This document shows positions 15,669 to 23,284 of a DNA stretch of 32,567 nt, in pieces. Origin of the DNA: Streptomyces sp. MZ04 (lineage in GTDB: Bacteria; Actinomycetota; Actinomycetes; Streptomycetales; Streptomycetaceae); contig NZ_SRIC01000063.1 of assembly GCF_004684775.1 (NCBI RefSeq), positions 1 through 32,567 of the forward strand. The letters run 5' to 3'. A program made the position numbers and the translations under genes. The notes under the pieces are model-generated. The model was not told the DNA's origin. It did no database searches and saw nothing but the letters and a program-made list of their open reading frames with translations. Each line of letters opens with the position of its first letter. Within the stretch, counting starts at the first letter, position 1.

Positions 15669-16508
15669 TCAGTGGTGCGCGTGGTGGCCGTGGTGGTGGC
15701 TGCTGTCTTCGGGCGCGGTCGGCGGGGGAGTGGTCACGTCGGTGGTACGGACCGTGAACTCGGCTGTCCTGACCACGTCGTTGTGCTGGAAGTCCAGGAA
15801 CAGGCGGTAGGTGCCGGCGGACGGCGCGACCGCCATGAAGGCGATCTCAGGTCCCGGCGCGGTGGTGCCGTCACCCGGTGCGCCCTCCGGGTGGACGTGG
15901 AGGTAGCCCAGGTCACCGACCCGCAGTGCCACCAGGTGTCCGTACGCGGCCAGGTAGGGCTGCAGGTCGGTGACGGGACGGCCGTTCCGGCTGACGGTGA
16001 GGGTCAGTGCGCCGGCCTCGCCGGGTACGAGTTCGCCGTCGAGCGCGACGGTGTACTCGCCGATCTGTGCGGTCCCGGTGGCCTCGGGGAGCGGTTGCGG
16101 GTCGTACGGTCCGGACACTGCTGCGTCGATCCCCAGCGTCATGGTCCCGTCGTGGGCGCTCGGGTGGATGTCGGTGAAGAACCTCCAGTCCCCGGGTTCC
16201 AGGGCCAGTTCGACGCTCCAGGTGCCCTGCTCGTCCCTCACCGGGTGCACGTGCTGGAACCCGGCGGTGTCGCGCCGTACGGCGATGAAGTGGAGCTCCT
16301 TCTCGTGCTCGGGCACGAACTCGGTCACCGCTTGTCTGTCGGGACCGATCACCCGGAAGCTGACCGGCTGCACACCGGCGGTGAGGATCGTCGAGTCGAG
16401 TTCGAGGGTGTACCCGTTCTCGGAGACCGAAAGACCACCGGCATGGGCCCCGCCGTGGCTGCCGTGACCGGAGTGGTTGGTGTGGTCGTGGCCGGTGTGA
16501 TTGCTCAT
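15669..16508 (-). CDS. His-rich two-domain protein, probable heavy-metal binding
   Basis: ATG 16508 is chosen for GGAG five bases upstream and because the product then starts with a His cluster (MSNHTGHDHTNHSGHGSHGG). The 279-aa protein also ends in a His cluster (SSHHHGHHAHH). Between lie two similar beta-rich domains, each with an HVHP motif: domain 1 about 25-130 (ELHFIAVRRDTAGFQHVHPV, then GDWRFFTDIHP) and domain 2 about 145-255 (AYGHLVALRVGDLGYLHVHPEG, then GTYRLFLDFQHN). There is no signal peptide, so it appears cytosolic. I recognise the type from metal-related Streptomyces loci but not a biochemically defined family. It is the first gene after a CsoR-type palindrome. Metal sequestration is inferred from His content and context. 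Confidence 0.82.
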   Translation of the reverse strand: MSNHTGHDHTNHSGHGSHGGAHAGGLSVSENGYTLELDSTILTAGVQPVSFRVIGPDRQAVTEFVPEHEKELHFIAVRRDTAGFQHVHPVRDEQGTWSVELALEPGDWRFFTDIHPSAHDGTMTLGIDAAVSGPYDPQPLPEATGTAQIGEYTVALDGELVPGEAGALTLTVSRNGRPVTDLQPYLAAYGHLVALRVGDLGYLHVHPEGAPGDGTTAPGPEIAFMAVAPSAGTYRLFLDFQHNDVVRTAEFTVRTTDVTTPPPTAPEDSSHHHGHHAHH

Positions 16509-16566
16509 GACATCTCCTGTGGGTGTGATGCGCCTTCTGGCGTGTCCGGCGGGGCGCTGATCGCAA

Positions 16567-16591
16567 CCATATACCCCCTGGGGGTATATGG
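16567..16591. promoter_or_regulatory. CsoR-family-type operator 1
   Basis: Perfect palindrome with 12-bp arms (CCATATACCCCC, 16567-16578, and its complement 16580-16591) around a single T. The core ATACCCC..GGGGTAT is the recognition style of CsoR/RcnR/CstR regulators. It lies 59 bp upstream of the His-rich gene start, and its CATATA could be part of a minus-strand -10. Confidence 0.75.
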
Positions 16592-16775
16592 CCAGCGTGG
16601 GTGATCGGAATCTTGAGGGAGGACTTACTGGGCCGGATTCATCAGGTGGAGTCACCCAACTGTCGCTCCGGCCGGAGCTGTTCGCGGCCGTGAGCGCAAC
16701 GTCGTCGGCGTGCCGATCGCGGTCGGCACGCCACCCGCTTGAGGCGCGCGCCTGAGCCGGAGGGCGCGGGAGGCA

Positions 16776-16790
16776 TACCCCCTAGGGGTA
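16776..16790. promoter_or_regulatory. CsoR-family-type operator 2
   Basis: TACCCCCTAGGGGTA repeats the same core. It ends one base before the putative -35 TTGACT (16792-16797) of the plus-strand promoter, so bound protein would touch polymerase. Confidence 0.7.
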
Positions 16791-16791
16791 G

Positions 16792-16820
16792 TTGACTCGG
16801 CCATCTCGGGTGACCTAGTC
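16792..16820 (+). promoter_or_regulatory. Putative promoter of the DUF1326 gene
   Basis: TTGACT (16792-16797) and CTAGTC (16815-16820) are spaced by 17 bp, giving a start near 16827. This is inside the third palindrome and about 70 bp before the start codon. The -35 is good and the -10 is weak. Confidence 0.5.
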
Positions 16821-16821
16821 T

Positions 16822-16860
16822 CGCGGCACCAGATACCCCTAGGGGGTATCTGGTGCCGCG
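16822..16860. promoter_or_regulatory. CsoR-family-type operator 3 within a 39-bp perfect palindrome
   Basis: Eighteen-base arms (16822-16839 and 16843-16860) are perfectly complementary around TAG. The core ATACCCCTAGGGGGTAT is operator 2 in the opposite orientation. The arms extend far past the core (CGCGGCACCAG side), so the transcript would begin with a very stable hairpin. It may be both operator and transcript-end or stability element. Confidence 0.75.
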
Positions 16861-16894
16861 GTGCTTCACGCCCGTCAACCCCCTGGAGGTCTCC

Positions 16895-17617
16895 ATGTGC
16901 ACGACGCCCACCACATCAGCGCCCCTCCCTGCTCCGCGTGTCATCGCTGCCGACCCCGGCAAAGCCCCGGAGGGAAAGGAGATCGCTGTACCCGACTGGC
17001 ACTTGCGCGGCGAGTGGTTCGACGTGTGCAGCTGTGCACTGCCGTGCCCCTGCACCTTCGCCCAGGCGCCGACGCACGGCGACTGCCTTTTCACTCTCGT
17101 CTGGCAGGTGCACGAGGGGCACTTCGGCGACGTACGCCTCGATGGTCTGGGTGTGGTGGCGCTCGGCGAGTTCGCGGGGAACATGTGGGTCGGAGACCCT
17201 GACGCGACCATGAAGGCGATGCTGTACATCGACGCGAAGGGCGACGAGGCTCAACGTGCCGCCCTGGAGCAGATTTTCGCCGGCCACGCCGGTGGCTGGC
17301 CCGGAGAGTTCGGCTCTCTCATCAGCGACCTGCGCGAAGTCCGGTACGCACCCATCCACTTCGAGGCCCCCGACGACCTGTCGTACTGGCGGGCAGGCGT
17401 GGCCGACAAGGTCGCCGTCGGCGCCACCGCGCTCACCGGCCCCACGGCCGACCCCAACCGCCGCGTCCAGCTCATCAACGCACCGGGTGCCGAGGTCGGT
17501 CCCGGGCAGATCGCGACCTGGGGTGTGGTCGACGGCGACCACGCGGAAGGGTTCGATTTCTCGCACGAGTACCGGGGCGGCTCCAGCAAGCACTTCCCCT
17601 TCGACTGGCGCCCCTGA
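16895..17617 (+). CDS. DUF1326 domain protein with Cys cluster
   Basis: ATG 16895 has GGAGG five bases upstream. The 240-aa product carries the DUF1326 signature from about residue 34 (DWHLRGEWFDVCSCALPCPC), with C45, C47, C51, C53, H61 and C64 clustered as for metal or thiol chemistry. The C-terminal half holds SDLREVRYAPIHFEAPDD and ends EYRGGSSKHFPFDWRP, as in full-length members. There is no signal peptide after the short Pro/Ala-rich N-terminus, so it is predicted cytosolic. Family function is unknown. DUF1326 genes often pair with a DUF2182 membrane protein; none is present. Expression from a promoter bracketed by two CsoR-type sites suggests a role in metal or reactive-sulfur response. 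Confidence 0.88.
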   Translation: MCTTPTTSAPLPAPRVIAADPGKAPEGKEIAVPDWHLRGEWFDVCSCALPCPCTFAQAPTHGDCLFTLVWQVHEGHFGDVRLDGLGVVALGEFAGNMWVGDPDATMKAMLYIDAKGDEAQRAALEQIFAGHAGGWPGEFGSLISDLREVRYAPIHFEAPDDLSYWRAGVADKVAVGATALTGPTADPNRRVQLINAPGAEVGPGQIATWGVVDGDHAEGFDFSHEYRGGSSKHFPFDWRP

Positions 17618-17745
17618 CCGCGCCGGTCGTTTCCCTGGATTGCTGCTCAGGCCGGAGATTCTGCCGAGATTCTGCGGCATGACCCGGGATCTTGACGAAC
17701 AGTCAGGCCGAGCCGCTACAGCGGTGACCGCGTGCACGGCAGGCA

Positions 17746-17810
17746 GCCGCGCATAAAGGCCGCGCATAAAGGCCGCGCATAAAGGCCGCGCATAAAGGCC
17801 GCGCATAAAG
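17746..17810. repeat. Five perfect tandem copies of a 13-bp unit
   Basis: GCCGCGCATAAAG repeats five times without change or spacer (17746, 17759, 17772, 17785, 17798). The array lies 35 bp before the start codon of the AI-2E-family gene, probably in its leader: TTGACG at 17692 could be its -35. An exact inverted copy (CTTTATGCGCGGC) is found inside that gene at 18456-18468. Confidence 0.95.
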
Positions 17811-17844
17811 TGCGGCGCCGCGTCGGCCGTGCTCGGGTAGGAGG

Positions 17845-18882
17845 GTGAGCACCCTTCTGCCCGAGCCCGCTCGGCGTACCGCCGCCTGGTGCGTCGTCCT
17901 GCTGCTCGTCACCGGCGTGGCCGCCGTCGCGATCTGGCTCTGCGTCATCTTCAAGACGGCCGTCACCCCGGTGCTGCTCGCGCTCCTGGGCACGGCCCTG
18001 CTCGGGCCCGTCTACCGGTGGCTCCTGAAGATGCGGGTGCAGCGGTCGCTCGCCGCGGGTCTTACCTGCGCGGCCGTCGTCGCCGTCGTCGGCGGGGCGG
18101 TGTACATCGTGGTCAAGGCGCTGATCGAGACGGGCGACCAGATCGTCGACTCCGTGAAACAGGCCGCCGCCGATCTGTCGAAGTACTTCGGGGCCGCGGG
18201 GACCTCGCTGGAGGACGTGGCCTCCAACGCGAAGGACCTGCTCGGCAAGTTCGGCGGAACCGCCGCGTCCGGGGTGATCAGCGGGCTGAGCGTCGTCGGC
18301 GAGGTGATCGCCATCGCCGTCCTCGCGCTGCTGCTCGTCTTCTTCTTCCTGCGGGACTCCGACCGGGCCCTCGGCACCATGCGGTCGCTCGCGCCGCGCG
18401 GCACCGCGGACACCGTCGAGGCGATGGGGCGCAGGGCCTTCGAGGCGGTCGAGGGCTTTATGCGCGGCACCACGCTCATCGCGCTGATCGACGCGGTCTG
18501 CATCACGGCGGGGCTGCTGATCCTGCGGGTGCCGGGGGCGTTCGGCCTGGGCGCCCTCGTCCTGATCGGCGCGTACATCCCCTACCTGGGGGCGTTCATC
18601 TCCGGGGCCGTCGCCGTGCTCGTCGCGCTCGCCGACCGGGGGGTGATCATCGCCCTGTGGGTGCTGGGGGTGGTGCTCGCCGTGCAGGTCCTGGAGGGGC
18701 ATGTGCTGCAGCCGATGATCCAGTCGCGGACGGTGCAGATGCACCCGGCGGTGGTGATGCTGGCGATCACCGCGGGCGCCTCCGTGGCGGGAATCCTGGG
18801 CATGCTGCTCGCCGTGCCGGTGACGGCGGCGGCCTTCGGGGTGATCTCCGAGCTGCGGGGGCGGTACACCGCCCCGGGCTAG
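17845..18882 (+). CDS. AI-2E family (PerM/TqsA-like) membrane protein
   Basis: The 345-aa product has hydrophobic segments near residues 14-55, 70-90, and several between 150 and 335. It has the family layout of two N-terminal helices, a soluble segment (about 90-145, ALIETGDQIVDSVKQAAADLSKYF) and C-terminal helices. LLLVFFFLRDSDR, LGALVLIGAYIPYLGAFISG and VLEGHVLQPMIQSRTVQMHP are family landmarks. Members export autoinducer-2 or act as Na+/H+ or permeability factors; the substrate here is not known. The GTG start has GGAG only one base upstream, unusually close, so the start is uncertain. The TAG stop lies within the left terminal repeat of the MITE-like element. Confidence 0.9.
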   Translation: MSTLLPEPARRTAAWCVVLLLVTGVAAVAIWLCVIFKTAVTPVLLALLGTALLGPVYRWLLKMRVQRSLAAGLTCAAVVAVVGGAVYIVVKALIETGDQIVDSVKQAAADLSKYFGAAGTSLEDVASNAKDLLGKFGGTAASGVISGLSVVGEVIAIAVLALLLVFFFLRDSDRALGTMRSLAPRGTADTVEAMGRRAFEAVEGFMRGTTLIALIDAVCITAGLLILRVPGAFGLGALVLIGAYIPYLGAFISGAVAVLVALADRGVIIALWVLGVVLAVQVLEGHVLQPMIQSRTVQMHPAVVMLAITAGASVAGILGMLLAVPVTAAAFGVISELRGRYTAPG

Positions 18883-19111
18883 GGCCTGTCCGATGGGTCC
18901 TGCCGGGGTCGCGACCCCTGGCACGCGCTCCCCCAAGCTCTCGGCTTCGCTCGAGCAGGGAGGTGCCCCCTCCGGCGTTGTCGTCGGTTGCCGACGCTCC
19001 GCGTTGTCGCCCTCCTCCGCCTTGCAGCCGCACGCAGCACCAGGGCCCGCTCGGCCCTGGTCAATCGGCGCCCGGCGCGAAGGCCGGCCTGACCCACCGG
19101 ACAGACCCTAG
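18879..19111. mobile_element. MITE-like element with 28-bp imperfect terminal inverted repeats
   Basis: The ends 18879-18906 (CTAGGGCCTGTCCGATGGGT...) and 19084-19111 (complement CTAGGGTCTGTCCGGTGGGT...) match at 24 of 28 positions. The 233-bp element has no ORF and is bounded by CTAG on both sides, compatible with a TA target duplication as in IS630/Tc1-type elements. Inside are short hairpins such as CTCTCGGCTTCGCTCGAG. I recognise the internal GCTCCCCCAAGCTCTCGGCT stretch as common between Streptomyces genes. The left end contains the stop of the AI-2E gene and the right end the stop of the phosphatase gene. Confidence 0.7.
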
Positions 19112-21294
19112 GCCTCGCCGGACGGCCTTTCGTTCCCCTCGTGCAGCTCGAACCAGATGCTCTTGCCGTCGCCCCGCGGATCCACCCCCCACGCGTCCGC
19201 GAGCAGCTCCATCAGGACCAGGCCACGCCCGGACGAGGCCAGTTCGCCGGGGTGTCGCTTGTGGGGCAGGTCGTCGCTGCTGTCGGAGACCTCCGCGCGC
19301 AGCCGCCGCGTGCCCGGCTCCCCCATGACCTCGGCGACGAGCAGCGCGTCGCCGTCCGTGTGCACCAGGACGTTCGTGACCGTCTCGGAGACCATCAGGA
19401 CCGCCGAGTCGACCTGATCGGGGTCAGCCCAGTCGTGAAGGAGTTCCCGGACGTGCCGCCGCGCCCCGGCGATCCGCTCGGGCTCGGCCTGCGCGACCGT
19501 CAGGACCGTGCGGCGCGCTGCCGTGCGCCACTCGGGGCGGCCGGTCCTGCGCAGCAGCAGGACCGCTATGTCGTCCTCGCGACGGTCCGCGAGCGGGCCC
19601 GTGGTGTGGTGCGAGGAGGGCCCGTGCACGGCCTGTACGAGGGTGTCGGCGAGCCCTTCGAGGCCGTCACCGCCCTCCGTGCCGCCCGTGGTGTCGTGCT
19701 CCTCGAGGATCTTGCGGATCCGGGACCAGCCGCTGTCCAGGTCGTGGCCGCCGGTCTCGATGAGCCCGTCGGTGCAGACCAGCATCGTCTCGCCGGCCTC
19801 CAGGACGATGCGGGTCGTGGGGTAGTCCGCGTCGGGGTCGATGCCCAGCGGCAGGCCGCCCGCCGTGGGGCGCAGGATGACCGTTCCGTCACTCATCCGT
19901 ATCGCGGGCTCCGGATGGCCCGCGCGGGCGATCTCCAGGACGCCGGTGGCCGGGTCGGCCTCCACGTACAGGCAGGTCGCGAAGCGCGGGTCGGCCCCTT
20001 CACCGGCCGGGGCGCCGCTCGAGCCGTTCGTGATGCCGTCCGTGATCCCGGAGAGGAAGCGGGTCGCACGGGAGAGCACCGCGTCGGGGCGGTGGCCCTC
20101 GGAGGCGTATGCGCGCAGGGCGATCCGCAGCTGCCCCATCAGACCCGCCGCGCGCACGTCATGGCCCTGTACGTCGCCGATGACGAAGGCGATGCGGCCG
20201 TTGGGCAGCGGAATCATGTCGTACCAGTCGCCGCCCACCTGGAGCCCGCCGCCCGTCGGCACATACCGCGCGGCCACGCTCATCCCCGGGATCCGCGGCC
20301 CCAGCGTCGGCAGCATCGAGCGCTGCAGGCCCTCCGTGAGCTCCCGCTCCGACTCGGCGACCCCGGCCCGCGACAGGGCCTGCGCCAGCATCCGGGCCAC
20401 CGTCGTCAGGACCGAGCGCTCGTCCGGCGTGAACGAGACGGGGTAGGCGAAGGCCGCCAGCCAGGCGCCCATCGTGCGGCCCGCCACGGTCAGCGGCAGG
20501 AACGCCCAGGACTGCCGCTGGAAGGGCTGGGCCAGCGGCCAGGTGGCGGGATAGCGCTCGTGGTACTCCTCGGGCGACGAGAGGTACACGGCGCGGCCCG
20601 TGCGCACCACCTCGGCGGCCGGATAGTCCGTGTCCAGCGGCATCGCCGAGAAGGGCGCGTCGTCCCCCGCCTGGTGCCCGTGGTGCCCGATGACCTTGAG
20701 CCGGTCGCCCTCGACCCCGAAGACCCCGAGCCCGTCCGGCGAGAACCCCGGCATGGAGAGCCCACTGGCGACCCGGAGCACCTCCTCGGTCGACCGAGCC
20801 TCGGCGAGCGCGCGCCCCGCGTCGAGCAGGAACGCCTCGCGGGAGCGGCGCCAGTCGCCGGTGACCGGGGTGCGGTGGGCCGCGCCCGGCGGGGGCTCGG
20901 TCACTTCCTGCAGGGTGCCGACAAGCTCGTACGAATGAGTGGCCGGGTCCACGATCGGCTTCGAGCGGCTGCGCACGATGCGCAGCACCCGCCGCCCCTG
21001 CTCGTCCATGATCCGCAGGCGGGCCTCGGCGAGGGTGCCCTCGGCGACGGCGAGCTGGACGATGCCGTCGATCTCGTTCCAGTCGACGGGGTGGAAGCGG
21101 GAGCGCACGCCCGCCTCGGTGAGGGTCTGCGCGCGTGCGGGAAGGCCGAGGAGCCGGGCCGCCTCCGCGTCGAGCGTGACGGTCCCGGAAGCGTTGTCCC
21201 AGCGCCACAGACCGGTGGCGATCGCGGTCAGGACCTCCCGTACGGGAGGCAGGGGATCGTCCCCCGACTGCTGCGGGGGATCGTCAGTGCGCAT
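19108..21294 (-). CDS. PAS-GAF-SpoIIE phosphatase-HATPase multidomain regulator
   Basis: This 728-aa cytosolic signalling protein has four parts: PAS about 22-130 (LTAIATGLWRWDNASGTVTL; FHPVDWNEID), GAF about 150-310 (VLRVASGLSMPGFSPDGLGVF), a SpoIIE-type PP2C phosphatase about 335-555 and a GHKL ATPase about 580-720. The phosphatase shows the metal Asp motifs VGGDWYDMIPL, GDVQGHDVRAAGLMGQLR and MLVCTDGLIETGG. The ATPase shows SETVTNVLVHTDGDA, AEVSDSSDDLP and SGRGLVLMELLADAWGVD. Such proteins dephosphorylate anti-anti-sigma factors and may also act as RsbW-like kinases, so they tune a stress sigma factor. The partner genes are not adjacent. Divergent from aspS. The stop lies inside the right terminal repeat of the MITE-like element. 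Confidence 0.95.
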   Translation of the reverse strand: MRTDDPPQQSGDDPLPPVREVLTAIATGLWRWDNASGTVTLDAEAARLLGLPARAQTLTEAGVRSRFHPVDWNEIDGIVQLAVAEGTLAEARLRIMDEQGRRVLRIVRSRSKPIVDPATHSYELVGTLQEVTEPPPGAAHRTPVTGDWRRSREAFLLDAGRALAEARSTEEVLRVASGLSMPGFSPDGLGVFGVEGDRLKVIGHHGHQAGDDAPFSAMPLDTDYPAAEVVRTGRAVYLSSPEEYHERYPATWPLAQPFQRQSWAFLPLTVAGRTMGAWLAAFAYPVSFTPDERSVLTTVARMLAQALSRAGVAESERELTEGLQRSMLPTLGPRIPGMSVAARYVPTGGGLQVGGDWYDMIPLPNGRIAFVIGDVQGHDVRAAGLMGQLRIALRAYASEGHRPDAVLSRATRFLSGITDGITNGSSGAPAGEGADPRFATCLYVEADPATGVLEIARAGHPEPAIRMSDGTVILRPTAGGLPLGIDPDADYPTTRIVLEAGETMLVCTDGLIETGGHDLDSGWSRIRKILEEHDTTGGTEGGDGLEGLADTLVQAVHGPSSHHTTGPLADRREDDIAVLLLRRTGRPEWRTAARRTVLTVAQAEPERIAGARRHVRELLHDWADPDQVDSAVLMVSETVTNVLVHTDGDALLVAEVMGEPGTRRLRAEVSDSSDDLPHKRHPGELASSGRGLVLMELLADAWGVDPRGDGKSIWFELHEGNERPSGEA

Positions 21295-21457
21295 TGACCC
21301 ACTTTAGGAAGATCAGCGGAGAAGGCGCCACCGACGGGGTGCCGGGGAGCCTCCGGAGAGTGCCCCCGGCGGTAATCCGGAAAGCGATCTCCGCCCGGAC
21401 GGTAGCCTTGGTGCCTGTCTGCTCTCTCCCCTATTCGCGAAGACTGGATGAACGACG

Positions 21458-23227
21458 ATGCATCGGTACAGGTCCCACACCTGCGGCGAGCTCCGCGCCT
21501 CTGACGTCGGCACCGACGTCCGGCTGAGCGGCTGGCTGCACAATCGCCGAGACCTGGGCGGCATCCTCTTCATCGATCTGCGCGATCACTACGGCATCAC
21601 GCAGCTGGTGGCCCGCCCCGGCACCAAGGCCGCCGAGGTCCTGGACAAGCTCTCCAAGGAGACGGTCGTCCGGGTCGACGGCAAGGCCGTATCGCGCGGC
21701 GCGGACAACGTGAACCCGGAGCTGCCCACCGGCGAGATCGAGATCGAGGCCGCCGAGGTCGAGGTGCTCGGCACCGCCGCCCCGCTGCCCTTCACGGTCA
21801 ACGCGGACGACGGCGTGAACGAGGAGCGGCGCCTGGAGTACCGCTTCCTCGACCTGCGCCGCGAGCGCATGCACCGCAACATCATGCTGCGCTCCTCGGT
21901 GATCGCCTCGATCCGCTCGAAGATGGTCGCCCTCGGCTTCAACGAGATGGCGACGCCGATCCTCGCCGCGACGTCCCCCGAGGGCGCCCGCGACTTCGTC
22001 GTCCCGTCCCGCCTGAACCCGGGCAAGTTCTACGCCCTCCCCCAGGCCCCGCAGCAGTTCAAGCAGCTGCTCATGATCTCGGGCTTCGACCGCTACTTCC
22101 AGATTGCGCCGTGCTTCCGCGACGAGGACGCGCGCGCCGACCGCTCGCCGGGCGAGTTCTACCAGCTCGACGTCGAGATGAGCTTCGTGGAGCAGGAAGA
22201 CGTCTTCCAGCCCATCGAGAAGCTCATGACGGAGATCTTCGAGGAGTACGGCAACGGCCGGCACGTCACCTCGCCGTTCCCGCGCATCCCGTTCCGCGAG
22301 TCGATGCTGAAGTACGGCAACGACAAGCCGGACCTGCGCGCGCAGCTCGAGCTGACCGACATCACGGACATCTTCGCCGACTCCGAGTTCAAGGCCTTCG
22401 CGGGCAAGCACGTGCGCGCGCTTCCGGTCCCGGACACGGCGTCGCAGTCCCGCAAGTTCTTCGACGGCCTCGGTGACTACGCCGTCGAGCAGGGCGCCAA
22501 GGGCCTGGCCTGGGTGCGCGTCGCCGAGGACGGTTCGCTGACCGGCCCGATCGCCAAGTTCCTGACGGAGGCGAACGTCGAGGAGCTGACCAAGCGCCTC
22601 TCCCTCGCCCCCGGTCACGCCGTCTTCTTCGGCGCGGGCGAGTTCGACGAGGTCTCCAAGATCATGTCGGCCGTCCGTGTCGAGGCCGCCAAGCGCGCGG
22701 GCCACTTCGAGGAGGGCGTCTTCCGCTTCTGCTGGATCGTCGACTTCCCGATGTACGAGAAGGACGAGGACACCGGCAAGATCGACTTCTCCCACAACCC
22801 CTTCTCGATGCCCCAGGGCGGCATGAAGGACCTGGAGGAGAAGGACCCGCTCGACATCCTCGCCTGGCAGTACGACATCGTCTGCAACGGCATCGAGTTG
22901 TCCTCCGGCGCCATCCGTAACCACGAGCCCGAGGTCATGCTGAAGGCCTTCGAGATCGCGGGCTACGAGCGCGAGACGGTCGAGCAGGAGTTCGCGGGCA
23001 TGCTCCGCGCCTTCCGCCTCGGCGCCCCGCCGCACGGCGGCATCGCCCCCGGCGTCGACCGCATCGTGATGCTCCTCGCGGACGAGCCGAACATCCGCGA
23101 GACGATCGCGTTCCCGCTGAACGGCAACGCGCAGGACCTGATGATGGGCGCGCCCTCCGAGCTGGAGGAGTCGCGTCTTCGCGAGCTGAACATCGCGCTG
23201 CGCAAGCCGGTGGCTTCCGACAAGTAG
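21458..23227 (+). CDS. aspS: Aspartyl-tRNA synthetase
   Basis: This is a class II aminoacyl-tRNA synthetase that charges tRNA-Asp. The 589-aa bacterial type has the N-terminal OB-fold anticodon domain (residues 1-105, LSGWLHNRRDLGGILFIDLRD), catalytic domain from about 115, and a GAD insertion about 300-410. Motif 2 starts at F220 (FRDEDARADRSPGEFYQLD) and motif 3 includes GVDR 532-535. The GEFYQLD form of motif 2 is a known variant, not an error. It may be non-discriminating (also charging tRNA-Asn) if the genome uses GatCAB; that cannot be seen here. The SD before ATG 21458 is weak; TAGCCT at 21403 is a candidate -10. A strong terminator follows. Confidence 0.98.
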   Translation: MHRYRSHTCGELRASDVGTDVRLSGWLHNRRDLGGILFIDLRDHYGITQLVARPGTKAAEVLDKLSKETVVRVDGKAVSRGADNVNPELPTGEIEIEAAEVEVLGTAAPLPFTVNADDGVNEERRLEYRFLDLRRERMHRNIMLRSSVIASIRSKMVALGFNEMATPILAATSPEGARDFVVPSRLNPGKFYALPQAPQQFKQLLMISGFDRYFQIAPCFRDEDARADRSPGEFYQLDVEMSFVEQEDVFQPIEKLMTEIFEEYGNGRHVTSPFPRIPFRESMLKYGNDKPDLRAQLELTDITDIFADSEFKAFAGKHVRALPVPDTASQSRKFFDGLGDYAVEQGAKGLAWVRVAEDGSLTGPIAKFLTEANVEELTKRLSLAPGHAVFFGAGEFDEVSKIMSAVRVEAAKRAGHFEEGVFRFCWIVDFPMYEKDEDTGKIDFSHNPFSMPQGGMKDLEEKDPLDILAWQYDIVCNGIELSSGAIRNHEPEVMLKAFEIAGYERETVEQEFAGMLRAFRLGAPPHGGIAPGVDRIVMLLADEPNIRETIAFPLNGNAQDLMMGAPSELEESRLRELNIALRKPVASDK

Positions 23228-23253
23228 CAGCGGCGTCGCAGCGGCGGCTTCGC

Positions 23254-23284
23254 GGGCCCCGGGACCGGATCGGTCCCGGGGCCC
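23254..23284 (+). terminator. aspS terminator
   Basis: A perfect 14-bp stem (GGGCCCCGGGACCG, 23254-23267, with 23271-23284) with a GAT loop starts 27 bp after the aspS stop and is followed by TT. Confidence 0.88.

Larger units (their letters stand above)
16509..16894. promoter_or_regulatory. 386-bp divergent control region with three CsoR-type palindromes
   Basis: This gap separates the His-rich operon (minus) from the DUF1326 gene (plus). It contains operator-like palindromes at 16567-16591, 16776-16790 and 16822-16860 (listed separately), a plus-strand promoter candidate, and a hairpin with 10-bp perfect arms at 16707-16732 (GGCGTGCCGA/TCGGCACGCC). I see no gene inside it. Confidence 0.8.

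Noticed and set aside
17655..17675. Two copies of GAGATTCTGC near 17655
   Set aside because: Only two short copies with no link to a gene feature; likely chance or slippage.
17746..17810. CRISPR array
   Set aside because: The 13-bp units are contiguous with no spacers and no cas genes are present; it is a simple tandem repeat.
17716..18936. 406-aa minus-strand frame opposite the AI-2E gene, ending in LYARPLCAAFMRG repeats
   Set aside because: The protein repeats simply translate the 13-bp DNA array in successive frames; the rest is the shadow of a membrane protein gene.
19141..21297. 718-aa plus-strand frame opposite the SpoIIE-type phosphatase
   Set aside because: The minus strand encodes four recognisable domains; the plus frame is Arg/Gly/Ala-rich noise.
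21431..23035. 534-aa minus-strand frame opposite aspS
   Set aside because: Antisense of a clear aspS with all class II motifs; no domain features and no start signals.
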